NCBI GenBank assembly: GCA_036388475.1
Contig: DASVRT010000041.1
Coordinates: forward strand, 69,376 to 133,375
Source of the DNA: JALZHR01 sp036388475
GTDB taxonomy: Bacteria; Acidobacteriota; Blastocatellia; Pyrinomonadales; Pyrinomonadaceae
Reading direction: 5' to 3'
Length of the DNA: 64,000 bases
Part shown: positions 33,927 through 42,254 of the stretch, piece after piece
Layout of the letters: every line of letters begins with the position of its first letter
Numbering within the stretch: the stretch's first letter is position 1
The notes under the pieces: model-generated
What the model was told of the DNA's origin: nothing
Databases searched by the model: none
Seen by the model: the letters and a program-made list of their open reading frames with translations, nothing else
Made by a program: the position numbers and the translations under genes

Positions 33927-34715
33927 ATGACTTATGAAAACGAAAAAATCATAAATTGCTCGGAGTTTGAAAGTCTTTTGACCGATTATCTGGATGGCAC
34001 ATTGGCGAGGGAAACGCACAAGGCGGTCGCCGCCCACGCGCTTCGCTGTCCTATCTGCCATGCACTTTTAAACGAGGTTAAAAGCGCGCTCGAAGTCTGT
34101 CACGAAATCGCCGTGCCGAAAGCGCCTTTGACGCGGCTCGAAGCGCGGATTATTTCGATGACGATGCCCGAAATGGCGATGGCGTGCGACGAATTCGAAA
34201 AACATCTGACCGATTATCTGGACGGATTTCTGCCCGCGACCGTTTTTCACCGCTGGGAGCGACACGCCGTTTTGTGCGACCGCTGTACGGATTTGCCGGG
34301 CGAAGTCGTGCGCTCAATCGCCGCTTGCTATACATACAAAACCGAAGAATTGCCGCTGCCCGCCGGTCTGCACGAAAGAATTTTGCAGGAAACGCTCGGC
34401 ACGACAAAAGCCGCGACCGTCAAAGCGTCGTGGGCGGCGCAGGTCAAGGAATGGGCGCGCGCCTGGGCGTCGCAGATTTCCTTGCCGCAGCTGGCGCCGG
34501 TGGCGATGATGCTGATTTTCGCAATTATGGTTCTGACGCAGACGGTTTCCGCCGACGGCAGTTTGAGCGGAATGTATCAAAAGAGCTTTGAGCTTGCCGG
34601 ACAAACTTATAAACAGGGCGCTGATATTGTTTTAGGCGGAAAACCGACTGACGTAAATCAGAATAATCAGGAGCCGGTTGAGGGTACATTTGTAAATCAA
34701 GAGGGTAAACAGTAA
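33927..34715 (+). CDS. Membrane anti-sigma factor with two zf-HC2 domains
   Basis: A 262-residue partner of the ECF factor. Two copies of the putative zinc-finger anti-sigma domain lie in tandem: the first with H-A-L-R-C-P-I-C at about 40-46, the second with HAVLCDRC at about 112-119. Both carry the L-T-D-Y-L-D-G signature. One zf-HC2 is normal; two suggest internal duplication, and perhaps binding of two sigma molecules or paralogues. A single membrane segment (QLAPVAMMLIFAIMVLTQ) precedes a short periplasmic tail. The stop codon abuts the next ATG. Confidence 0.85.
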   Translation: MTYENEKIINCSEFESLLTDYLDGTLARETHKAVAAHALRCPICHALLNEVKSALEVCHEIAVPKAPLTRLEARIISMTMPEMAMACDEFEKHLTDYLDGFLPATVFHRWERHAVLCDRCTDLPGEVVRSIAACYTYKTEELPLPAGLHERILQETLGTTKAATVKASWAAQVKEWARAWASQISLPQLAPVAMMLIFAIMVLTQTVSADGSLSGMYQKSFELAGQTYKQGADIVLGGKPTDVNQNNQEPVEGTFVNQEGKQ

Positions 34716-35480
34716 ATGAATTGTGCATATCACGCCCATAATACGGCAGTTGTCAATTGTAACGGTTGCGGAAAGCCTCTGTGCCCGGCGTGCGACCATC
34801 GCATCAAAGGCTTTCCGTTTTGCCAGGACTGCATCGTGACGGGCGTCGAGCTGCTCAGAAGCCGCAATCAATCTTCATACGTGCCGTATGTCAAACGTCA
34901 GGTTTCGCCCGTGGTGGCGACGATTCTGTCTCTGATTTGTCCCGGACTCGGTGCGGCTTACAACGGGCAAACATCAAAAGGATTAATTCATTTCGCCGTC
35001 TTTGTCGGGCTTTTTCAACTGGCGACGATGGGCGGTATGCCGTTTTTCGTTTTCGGCTTTCTGGGAATGTGGCTGTATGCGGCAGTTGACGCCTGGCGGA
35101 CGGCGCAGCTTATTCGTTCGGGACTGACGCCGGACGGCGCGGAAGATTGGATTGTCCAGCGCTTTAAAGGCAATCCGAAAGTTTTCGGCATTGTTCTGAC
35201 GTCGCTCGGCGCCGTGTTCTTTTTACAGATGTTTATGCCGATGCGCTCGTTTATGCGCGCGCTTATGCCGGTTTTATTGATTATGCTCGGCATCTATCTT
35301 TTGCGCGAATACGTTTTTAAACCGAAGGCGAAGGAAACGGACTGGACGGAATTTTCGGCGCGCGCCGATTCGCCCGGCTTTGCCGCCGGAGCCATCGGCG
35401 AAACGAATTTTCGCACCGGCGATTACGGCGCCGCCGAGGACGAATTTGAAACACAGGTCAAATCCTGGAAATCGAGATAA
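34716..35480 (+). CDS. Zinc-finger multi-pass membrane protein
   Basis: A 254-residue protein. The N-terminus (CAYH, CNGCGKPLCPACDH, FCQDC) is a B-box-like zinc-binding domain of the kind found before membrane domains in bacteria. Four hydrophobic segments follow (VVATILSLICPGLGAAYNGQ onward), the first with a TM2-like PGLGAAYNGQ motif. The C-terminal soluble part looks like one TPR-like helix pair (NFRTGDYGAAEDEFE). It begins immediately after the anti-sigma stop, so it is cotranscribed and may be part of the same envelope-stress system. Confidence 0.75.
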   Translation: MNCAYHAHNTAVVNCNGCGKPLCPACDHRIKGFPFCQDCIVTGVELLRSRNQSSYVPYVKRQVSPVVATILSLICPGLGAAYNGQTSKGLIHFAVFVGLFQLATMGGMPFFVFGFLGMWLYAAVDAWRTAQLIRSGLTPDGAEDWIVQRFKGNPKVFGIVLTSLGAVFFLQMFMPMRSFMRALMPVLLIMLGIYLLREYVFKPKAKETDWTEFSARADSPGFAAGAIGETNFRTGDYGAAEDEFETQVKSWKSR

Positions 35481-35631
35481 TTTTGCGGCGAACCGAAAGC
35501 GAAAGGCACGCATCTGATTGCTTATACCTGACCGCTTCGACTAAAATGAAAAACGGACGGCGTTAGTTGTTTTTAATAATAAGCTGTCCGGCGAGAAAAT
35601 AACCCGGCAATTCTGAAAGGACTTTAAGATT

Positions 35632-35910
35632 ATGACGAACTGGTTAAGCACGACAGCAAAACTCGGCGGCGGTGTTGCCGCTCTGGCTTTGGGCGGAACT
35701 TTGGTATATGCGGCGGCGACCGGCGGTTGGGGAAGCATTCTGGTGCTTCTCGCGCTTATTATCGCGCTGGTCAAACAGATAATCGCCTTTATCGGCTTTC
35801 TGACGTTTGCCATTAAAGCCGTCATCGTGCTCGGTTTCGTGGCATTGATTCTCGGCGTGGCGGTAATGATTTTCAGAGGCTGGAGCAAAAATCGCCGCGC
35901 GAAAGAATAA
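35632..35910 (+). CDS. Small hydrophobic membrane protein
   Basis: 92 residues with three predicted membrane segments rich in Ala, Gly, Ile and Val and a basic tail (KNRRAKE). GAAAGGA about 12 nt before the ATG supports translation. It is the last gene of the ECF group. Its function is not recognised; small membrane proteins of this type often accompany stress regulons. Confidence 0.65.
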   Translation: MTNWLSTTAKLGGGVAALALGGTLVYAAATGGWGSILVLLALIIALVKQIIAFIGFLTFAIKAVIVLGFVALILGVAVMIFRGWSKNRRAKE

Positions 35911-36005
35911 TTTAAATTTATTAAATTCAGTAGTTTAGAAACGGCTGTCGCGTCGAATGCCCGTCTTTACTTGATTTTAATGACAGCCTTGTGTTAGCTT
36001 TAAGT

Positions 36006-36036
36006 TTGACCGTACTTTTAATAATCTGCATATAGA
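36006..36036 (+). promoter_or_regulatory. Possible promoter of the M23 peptidase gene
   Basis: TTGACC (36006-36011), a rather long 19-nt spacer, TATAGA (36031-36036). It would give a leader of about 180 nt that includes the structured region below. The rest of the 313-bp gap before it (35911-36005) contains a weak GGCTGTC/GACAGCC hairpin only. Confidence 0.4.
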
Positions 36037-36065
36037 TTATTCAACCAAATAAATAATCCACAATT

Positions 36066-36218
36066 TGATTATTTTGACCCCCAGAGAGAGGTTTGCGTCC
36101 CTATTTTTTCGGATGCGCTTCTCAGTAAGGATCGCGTCAGTCGCCCGTAGGCTGTGCTTTCGTGATTCCCCGCGCGGCAGAAGTTTTATGCTCCGCGCGA
36201 GATTCATAAAAAGGAGCT
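36066..36218 (+). promoter_or_regulatory. Structured 5' leader of the M23 peptidase gene, class unassigned
   Basis: GC-rich and strongly structured between AT-rich flanks. GCGTCC (36095) can pair with GGATGC (36111), and CGCGCGG (36171-36177) with CCGCGCG (36193-36199) just before the AAGGAG site. The segment GTCAGTCGCCCGTAGGC resembles the 3' core of ydaO-type c-di-AMP riboswitches, which are known to control peptidoglycan hydrolases, but the 5' core is not convincing. I call it a riboswitch candidate only. Confidence 0.35.
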
Positions 36219-36224
36219 TATTTA

Positions 36225-37061
36225 ATGCATCAGGACGACCGCTTTTATACGTTTTTATTAACGCATTCGTCTAAAACCAAAATTTACATTCGCCGAGTCG
36301 AAATCTCGAAAAAGTTTGTAACCAATTGTGCCGCAAGTTTGATTTTTACAATCGGACTTCTTTCCATCGGAGTCCTCGGACTTCTAAAATCCGACAGTAT
36401 CATCCTGAACAAAGTCGGAGCGCAGATTTTATCCCGCTCGGAAACTACCAATCAACAAATCAGTTTTTCTTCAAATAATCCAAAAATTACGGAAGTTTCC
36501 TCAATCAATTACGACCGCCCGCGCCCGAATAATACCGGCGGACCTTTAACGCTTTCCAATTTCGAATCCGAGACCGAAGAAGCGGAGATAACCAACCGGC
36601 TGCGTCTTATCGAAACCACCGGAAATCCCGTATTTCTGCCCTCGATGTGGGCTCACTTAGGCAAAATCAACAACGAATACGGCTTTCGCCGCAACCCGTT
36701 CGGCGGTCGCACCTACGAGTTTCACGCCGGACTGGACATCGACGGAGAACGTGGCGATATGGTCGTCGCGCCCGCCAACGGCGTCGTGATTAAAGCGGGC
36801 TGGCAGGGCGGTTACGGCAATCTCATAGAGGTTGACCACCTGAACGGCTTGACCACGCGCTACGGGCATCTTTCCAAAATCGAAGTCGCGGTCGGCGACA
36901 CGATCGGGCGCGGGCAATTGCTCGGCTTGGTCGGCTCGACCGGACGCTCGACCGGACCGCATCTGCATTACGAGCTGCGGCTGAACGACAAAGCCATTAA
37001 CCCGCGTCGTTTTCTGCCGCCCGAGCCGGTTGAAATCGCGGCTTTGACCAAACAGCAATAG
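36225..37061 (+). CDS. M23 (LytM-like) peptidoglycan endopeptidase, membrane anchored
   Basis: A 278-residue zinc endopeptidase that cuts peptide cross-links in murein. One N-terminal membrane segment (CAASLIFTIGLLSIGVLGLL), a linker with a short coiled stretch, then the LytM domain: zinc ligands H167 and D171 (HAGLD), H215 (RYGHL) and the H246-x-H248 pair (GPHLHYE). All catalytic residues are present, so it is probably active rather than an EnvC/NlpD-type activator. The structured leader suggests post-initiation control. Confidence 0.92.
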   Translation: MHQDDRFYTFLLTHSSKTKIYIRRVEISKKFVTNCAASLIFTIGLLSIGVLGLLKSDSIILNKVGAQILSRSETTNQQISFSSNNPKITEVSSINYDRPRPNNTGGPLTLSNFESETEEAEITNRLRLIETTGNPVFLPSMWAHLGKINNEYGFRRNPFGGRTYEFHAGLDIDGERGDMVVAPANGVVIKAGWQGGYGNLIEVDHLNGLTTRYGHLSKIEVAVGDTIGRGQLLGLVGSTGRSTGPHLHYELRLNDKAINPRRFLPPEPVEIAALTKQQ

Positions 37062-37082
37062 TGGAGAATTGAAATAAAAAAT

Positions 37083-37113
37083 AAAAAAGTGAGCCGTAAC
37101 GGCTCACTTTTTT
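37083..37113. terminator. Bidirectional terminator between convergent genes
   Basis: 15-bp perfect stem, AAAAAAGTGAGCCGT (37083-37097) with ACGGCTCACTTTTTT (37099-37113), with T tracts on both strands. It serves both the M23 gene and the collagen-like gene. Confidence 0.85.
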
Positions 37114-37137
37114 ATTTATTGGAATTATTTTCGCAAA

Positions 37138-39339
37138 TTAAGGCTGAGTTACAAGGAAAACATCCCACGCCCAGCGACCGAGTTGCGCGCCCTGCGCGTC
37201 TTTGACTTTCGCCCGATACTTGAACTGGTTGCCGAATTCGTCTGTTTTTCTCGATTCACGATAATCAAGCTCTATCTTTCTTAATCCTAAATCGCTGAGC
37301 GCGTGCTGTTCATTTGCTTCCGAGACGCCGTTGTGATTTGTGTCCCGCCATAGCCTCAAACTGTTAAAAATAGAATCCGGTTGTGATATTTCGCCGTCGC
37401 CGTTGCCGCCTTTTGCCGCTTTGTCGTATTCAGCCAGAGCGAGAAAGCCGTGTCGCTGTTCACCGGCGGGCGGCGCGGGCTGCGGCGTGGCATTGCCGAA
37501 CAGCTCCATTCCGTTGTCGATTTTCCCGTTCCCGTTGCGGTCGAGCGCCAGCCACGCATCATCGGTATTAGCGGAAGTCCACGACACTTTGCCTTTGATA
37601 ACGCCGTCGCCGTTAAAGTCGAACGCGACGCCGTTCGCCGCATCGGTCATCGCGAAGTCGTTGCCGAGAATGTCAATCAGGATTGGCGAAGAGCTGCATA
37701 AACATTGCGGTATGAGCGCGGATTTCAGCGGCGCGGAATAACCGATTTTAATAAATCGCAGCGCAGGATTGCAAAATGTTTTGTCTTTGGCAGTCAGAAG
37801 TTCTCCGCCGCCGCCCGTATAACAGGCGCATTCGGGATTAGACTCGAAACATTCATTGCAGGCTGTTGTTGGCGGCGGCACAATAATTAAACTGTAATCT
37901 CCCCGCTGTCCAGAGACAGTTCCCATATCTCCTTCAGGTCCTCTTTCACCATTTCCCAAAGTTGATAATTTTCGTCCGTTACTTCCGTCGTGAGCGCTTG
38001 ATGTTGGACAATTACCATTTCCTAACGCTTTTCCACCTTTACCACCTTCTCCTGAGTTGCCTGGGAGACCTCCAAGCCCCCCTTCTCCGCGATTGCCGGG
38101 AGAACCTCCATTGAATCTTGCATAAATTGGTCGGTCGAATCCGAACGGCGCTTCTACAAATATTGTCCCGCCGTCACCGCCCGGACCGCCCGGACCGCCC
38201 TTGCCGCCGCGACCGCCTTTACCGCCTCTGCCTCCGTCTTTACCGTCAGCCCCGGTTCCGGCACCGCCTTGATGACAAGGGCAATTCATACCGTCGCCAC
38301 CTTCGCCGCCCTGCTGACCGTTAGCGCCGGGCGCGCCGACTCCGCCTTTGCCGCCTCTTCCGCCTTCGCCGCCTTTCGCTTCGAAAATATATCCCATTGC
38401 ATACGGCGCGGTAATGCTATACATAATCGTTCCGCCTTTGCCGCCTTTGCCGCCTCTTCCGCCTTCACCTGCATTATCGGGACCAATTACTCCGTCATCG
38501 CCCGGCGAGCCCTCCAGACCGTTTGGCGCGTTTAGCCTGCAAGTTCCATCTATGCCATCAAAAGGAGAAGCGGGAAACGCATCATTTGTCCCGGAACTCC
38601 CCTGTGGACCTTCCCCGCCTTCATCGGCATTACAAATTTGCCTTTGCGGCGGGCAGGGCGTCTCCTCAAACGTAGAAGTTTGTTGTTGCGTAGATTTTTG
38701 TTTACCTGGCTTTTTATACTTTTTTCGCCACTCGTCGTAACCCTGCCCATTAACCTCAATTGTTAAAGTGGTTAGCTTCGCCCGCTGTCCCAACTCAAAC
38801 TTTTCACCGACTCGTTGATTGATTTTAGGAAGAGCTTGTGGGGAAAATCCTTGCAGTTTCATTGCATATTCAAAAGTATTCTCTAAGTGAAAGGTTTCTT
38901 TTACCGGAAATACATAAATATTTTTCCCCGTTCCTTTAATTAGAGCCTGCGCGCCTTCATAAACAATGGTATTCGCTATAATGACCAAATCTCCGGTCAG
39001 CTCGACTTTTTCGGGTAAAATTATTGTGTCGGCGATTTGCACGCCCTGAAGCTTGTCGCCGGTTCGCAAGGTGGTTTGCATTTCGGCTAATTGAGTTAAA
39101 TCCGGAGATAGCTGCCGTCTCCAATCGGGCTGAATTAGAATTTCAGGATTAAATGAAACTCCGTATGCCAGCAGCATTTTTTTCGCCGGCTCGAAATCTT
39201 TCCGCAGTTTTTCTAAGTCCTGCGCAGTTTTGGTCTTTGGGAAATCAAAAGCGATTGGTTTTAAATCAAGCGTGTCGTGTAAGAGAGAAAATGGAAAAAG
39301 AGAGAACAACAGAACGAGCGAAAAAAAATAATTTTTCAT
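37138..39339 (-). CDS. Secreted collagen-like glycine-rich protein with EF-hand-like tail
   Basis: A 733-residue exported protein of unknown role. Signal peptide (YFFSLVLLFSLFPFSLL), then a domain of about 150 residues with a right-handed beta-helix flavour (GDLVIIANTIVYEGAQALI). A Gly-rich region (about 230-480) is made of G-x-y triplets such as GGRGGKGG and GGPGGPGG, broken by Cys-rich NCPCHQ and hydrophobic inserts. The final 200 residues carry D-x-N-x-D calcium loops (DFNGDGVI, DRNGNGKID, DTNHNGVSE) as in dockerin/EF-hand proteins. Probably an extracellular matrix or surface-layer component. It has codons biased to GGC/GGA but no sign of decay. Confidence 0.72.
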   Translation of the reverse strand: MKNYFFSLVLLFSLFPFSLLHDTLDLKPIAFDFPKTKTAQDLEKLRKDFEPAKKMLLAYGVSFNPEILIQPDWRRQLSPDLTQLAEMQTTLRTGDKLQGVQIADTIILPEKVELTGDLVIIANTIVYEGAQALIKGTGKNIYVFPVKETFHLENTFEYAMKLQGFSPQALPKINQRVGEKFELGQRAKLTTLTIEVNGQGYDEWRKKYKKPGKQKSTQQQTSTFEETPCPPQRQICNADEGGEGPQGSSGTNDAFPASPFDGIDGTCRLNAPNGLEGSPGDDGVIGPDNAGEGGRGGKGGKGGTIMYSITAPYAMGYIFEAKGGEGGRGGKGGVGAPGANGQQGGEGGDGMNCPCHQGGAGTGADGKDGGRGGKGGRGGKGGPGGPGGDGGTIFVEAPFGFDRPIYARFNGGSPGNRGEGGLGGLPGNSGEGGKGGKALGNGNCPTSSAHDGSNGRKLSTLGNGERGPEGDMGTVSGQRGDYSLIIVPPPTTACNECFESNPECACYTGGGGELLTAKDKTFCNPALRFIKIGYSAPLKSALIPQCLCSSSPILIDILGNDFAMTDAANGVAFDFNGDGVIKGKVSWTSANTDDAWLALDRNGNGKIDNGMELFGNATPQPAPPAGEQRHGFLALAEYDKAAKGGNGDGEISQPDSIFNSLRLWRDTNHNGVSEANEQHALSDLGLRKIELDYRESRKTDEFGNQFKYRAKVKDAQGAQLGRWAWDVFLVTQP

Positions 39340-39569
39340 ATTACCTTCCTCTTTGCCTGGAGAAGCGTCAAGATGTGAACGGAAAGTTGTTTGATACTGC
39401 TAAACAACCATAAACAGTTGTTGGTCTCCAGCTACAATAAACCCAGTTTGCGTAACGTGTCAAGAAATTTCTCAGAATCACGGTGCCGATAAGACATTTC
39501 CCCGCGTTTTGAGTAAGATTAAAGAAACAAAAGTTTTTCCAAATTTCAACAATGAAGGGTTTAAAGATA

Positions 39570-41759
39570 ATGCGCACAAAGATAAATGTTTTGGCGTCCT
39601 TAGTTTTGCTGATGTCGGTCGTGCTGACGAGCGTTTCGTTCGCCTTTCCCGACGAGGGAATGTATACGCCCGACCAAATCGTCAGGCTGCCGCTCCAGAA
39701 AAGAGGCTTGAAAATCAAGCCGACGGATATTTACAATCCGAACGGCGTCGGGCTTGCCGACGCGATTGTCCGCGTCAATATGAGCGACGCGGGCGGCTTC
39801 GGCACGGGCGAATTCATCTCGCCCGACGGTTTGATTCTGACCAATCACCACGTCGGTTTCGACGCGCTGGTTCACGCCTCGACCAAGGAAAAAGATTACG
39901 CGACCAACGGCTACAAAGCCAATTCGCGCTCGGACGAGCTGCCGGCGAAAGATTACAATCTGGTTCTGACGCAGCGCGTCGAAGACGTGACGGCGAAAAT
40001 CTGGGCGGGCGCGTCCGCCTTGACGGGCGAAGCGCGCGACCTCGCCGTCAAGAAAAATATCGACGATTTGCAGAAAGCCGAGCAGGCGAAAGCGCCGAAG
40101 GGAGCGACCGTCCGCGTCCAGTCGGTCAACAACGGTTATTTCTATTATCTCTACCAGACGATGTCGATTCAGGACGTGCGCGTCGTTTACGCGCCGCCCA
40201 AGAATATCGGCTTTTTCGGCGGCGACCCGGACAACTTCGAATGGTCGCGCCACACCGGCGATTTCACGTTCCTGCGCGCCTATGTCGCGCCGGACGGCTC
40301 GACCGCCGAGTATTCGCCGGGCAACGTTCCGTTTAAACCGAAAAAGTTTTTGACCGTTTCGCTGAACGGCGTCAGGGAAAACGATTTCGTTTTCGTGCTC
40401 GGTTATCCGGGCGGCACGACGCGCTATCGCGAAAGCGGCGCGGTCGATTTTTCGCAGAACGTCAACTTTCCGTTTATCGTCGATTATCTGACCGCGCAGA
40501 GCACGGCTTTGCAGAAAGTCGGCGAGGACGACGAAGAAAAACGCATTAAATTGCAGGGCGATATTTTCAGCATCAACAACGGCGTCAAGGCTTACGAAGG
40601 CGGCGTGCAGGCGATGCGGCGCGGCGATATTATCAACAAGCGCAAAGCCGACGAAGCGAAATTTGCCGCGTGGGTCGAAGCCAATCCGGCGCGCAAGGCG
40701 AAATACGGCGAGACGCTGTCGAAATTCAATAATCTCTACACGACTTATTACGCCACTTCGGCGCGCGACCGCGTTCTGCGGACTTTTCCGAATACTTCGA
40801 TTATGCCGGTTTTCAAACAGGTTTTCGACGCCGTCAACGCCGTCGCGCAGGGCAAAACTCTGAGCAATGAAAAACGCGGCGAGATTACTTCCTCGTATCA
40901 AAACCGCGAGCCGGTGCTCGAACGCGAGATGATTAAATATTTTCTGCGCGCCATCGCCGAGCTGCCCGACAATCAAAAATTCGCGCCGGTCGAAAACGCT
41001 TTTAACCGCTATCAGGGCAAACAGCGCCGCAGCGCCGAAGAAACTTTCGCCGAGATGATTGCGGAAAAAGAAGACTTCAACACGCCGCAAAAGATTTTTA
41101 ATCTTTACGATATGAAGTTTGACGAGCTGAACAAAAAATATCCGCACATCGTCGAAATTATGAGCGGTCTGGCGGCGGAGCAGGCGCAAATTGCGGCGCG
41201 GACGAGCAAATTCAACTCGGAAGTCGGCAATCTGCGTTATCTGTATGTCGAAGGAATGAGCGAGATGCGCGGCGCGAAGCCTTACCCGGACGCGAACGCG
41301 ACTCTGCGTTTCACCTACGGCAACGTGCGCGGCTATCGCCCGCGCGAAGCCGTCACTTACGCCGCTTTCACGACGCTGAAAGGCGTGATTGAAAAAGACA
41401 CGGGCGAAGAGCCGTTCGACGTTCCGCAGCAGCTGAAAGACCTTCAGCGCAATCGCGATTTCGGTCGTTACGGCGTCGGCGACAGCGTTCCGGTGAATTT
41501 TCTGGCGACGACCGACATCATCGGCGGCAATTCGGGCAGCCCGATTCTGAACGGCAACGGCGAACAGGTCGGCATCGTTTTCGACGGCAACTACGAAGGC
41601 TTGGGCAACGACATCTTCTTCGACCAGGATTACGGGCGGACGATTGCGGTCGATATTCGCTACGTTCTTTTCGTCACCGAAAAACTCGGCGGCGCGGGCT
41701 GGATTTTAAACGAGATGAACATCAAGGGCGGCGGTCGCGCGGCAACGGCGGCGCGGTAA
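39570..41759 (+). CDS. S46 family dipeptidyl-peptidase (DPP7-like)
   Basis: Releases dipeptides from peptide N-termini in the periplasm, so it completes digestion begun by the secreted endopeptidases. After the signal peptide (VLASLVLLMSVVLTSVSFA) the chymotrypsin-fold motifs TNHHVG (about 91-96) and GGNSGSP with catalytic S655 are present. Residue 673 is Gly in FDGNYE; in the family Gly there marks DPP7 (hydrophobic P1) and Arg marks DPP11 (acidic P1), so a DPP7-type preference is inferred. The frame opens at 39552, but the Met at 39570 starts a proper signal peptide, with AAGGG and AAAG ahead of it. Confidence 0.93.
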   Translation: MRTKINVLASLVLLMSVVLTSVSFAFPDEGMYTPDQIVRLPLQKRGLKIKPTDIYNPNGVGLADAIVRVNMSDAGGFGTGEFISPDGLILTNHHVGFDALVHASTKEKDYATNGYKANSRSDELPAKDYNLVLTQRVEDVTAKIWAGASALTGEARDLAVKKNIDDLQKAEQAKAPKGATVRVQSVNNGYFYYLYQTMSIQDVRVVYAPPKNIGFFGGDPDNFEWSRHTGDFTFLRAYVAPDGSTAEYSPGNVPFKPKKFLTVSLNGVRENDFVFVLGYPGGTTRYRESGAVDFSQNVNFPFIVDYLTAQSTALQKVGEDDEEKRIKLQGDIFSINNGVKAYEGGVQAMRRGDIINKRKADEAKFAAWVEANPARKAKYGETLSKFNNLYTTYYATSARDRVLRTFPNTSIMPVFKQVFDAVNAVAQGKTLSNEKRGEITSSYQNREPVLEREMIKYFLRAIAELPDNQKFAPVENAFNRYQGKQRRSAEETFAEMIAEKEDFNTPQKIFNLYDMKFDELNKKYPHIVEIMSGLAAEQAQIAARTSKFNSEVGNLRYLYVEGMSEMRGAKPYPDANATLRFTYGNVRGYRPREAVTYAAFTTLKGVIEKDTGEEPFDVPQQLKDLQRNRDFGRYGVGDSVPVNFLATTDIIGGNSGSPILNGNGEQVGIVFDGNYEGLGNDIFFDQDYGRTIAVDIRYVLFVTEKLGGAGWILNEMNIKGGGRAATAAR

Positions 41760-41830
41760 AATACCGCTTGTTTCCGGCGGTGACGAAAAGAAATCCAGCA
41801 CCGAACAAGTCATAACTCAATTAAAATGCC

Positions 41831-41863
41831 AAAAGCGGAAGGTTAAAGACTTTCCGCTTTTTC
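41831..41863 (+). terminator. Intrinsic terminator of the S46 gene
   Basis: AAAAGCGGAA (41831-41840) pairs with TTCCGCTTTT (41852-41861), loop 11 nt, then T residues. Confidence 0.75.
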
Positions 41864-41938
41864 TTTTGCCGCCGACTTTATCAGCGGCGGCGAGAATACG
41901 CGCAAATTAAGCCGGAACCCGGCGCGGCAAAAATTTTC

Positions 41939-42147
41939 GCGGTCGCCGGAGTGTTTTCTGCGGTCGCTTGTGTGTAACGCGCGGTCGCCGGTGTAAACCG
42001 TGCGGTCGTCATTGTAATCTCCGCGGTTGCCAGTGTAATTCGTGCGGTTGTCAGTGTAACAGGCGCAGTGGTGAGTGTAATCTTTGCAGTCACGAGTGCA
42101 AACGTCGCAGTCGCGAGTGTGTTCGGTAACGGCGCGGGTGTAATGTC
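41939..42147. repeat. Degenerate tandem array, 21-bp period (array 3)
   Basis: Units start at 41939, 41960, 41981, 42002, 42023, 42044, 42065, 42086 and 42107, all at exactly 21 bp, roughly GCGGTCGCCAGTGTAATCCGT. The first 13 bp are best kept. On the minus strand one frame runs through as heptads like ITLTTAR but lacks an ATG and a convincing ribosome-binding site. The array lies between two convergent genes; the rest of this 495-bp gap holds a terminator and a palindrome. Confidence 0.65.
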
Positions 42148-42165
42148 AATTTAATTAAATGAAAA

Positions 42166-42208
42166 AAGATTGATTAGGATTAAATCTAAACTAATCCTAA
42201 TCAATCTT
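42166..42208. repeat. Perfect 17-bp palindromic hairpin (word-like)
   Basis: AAGATTGATTAGGATTA (42166-42182) and its exact complement at 42192-42208 with a 9-nt loop. It is AT-rich, without a T tract, 46 bp beyond the stop of the minus-strand gene, and built of short near-repeats of GATTAG. It may act as a terminator or mRNA-stabilising structure. Confidence 0.6.
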
Positions 42209-42254
42209 AATTTATTGACCGGCGAGCCGGCGCCCGAGGCGTGCTTTGTCGATT

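Noticed and set aside
8431..42147. 20-21-bp arrays as CRISPR or small heptad-repeat proteins
   Set aside because: Units have no spacers. Array 1 has an in-frame stop, array 2 has a period not divisible by three, and array 3 lacks a credible start codon.
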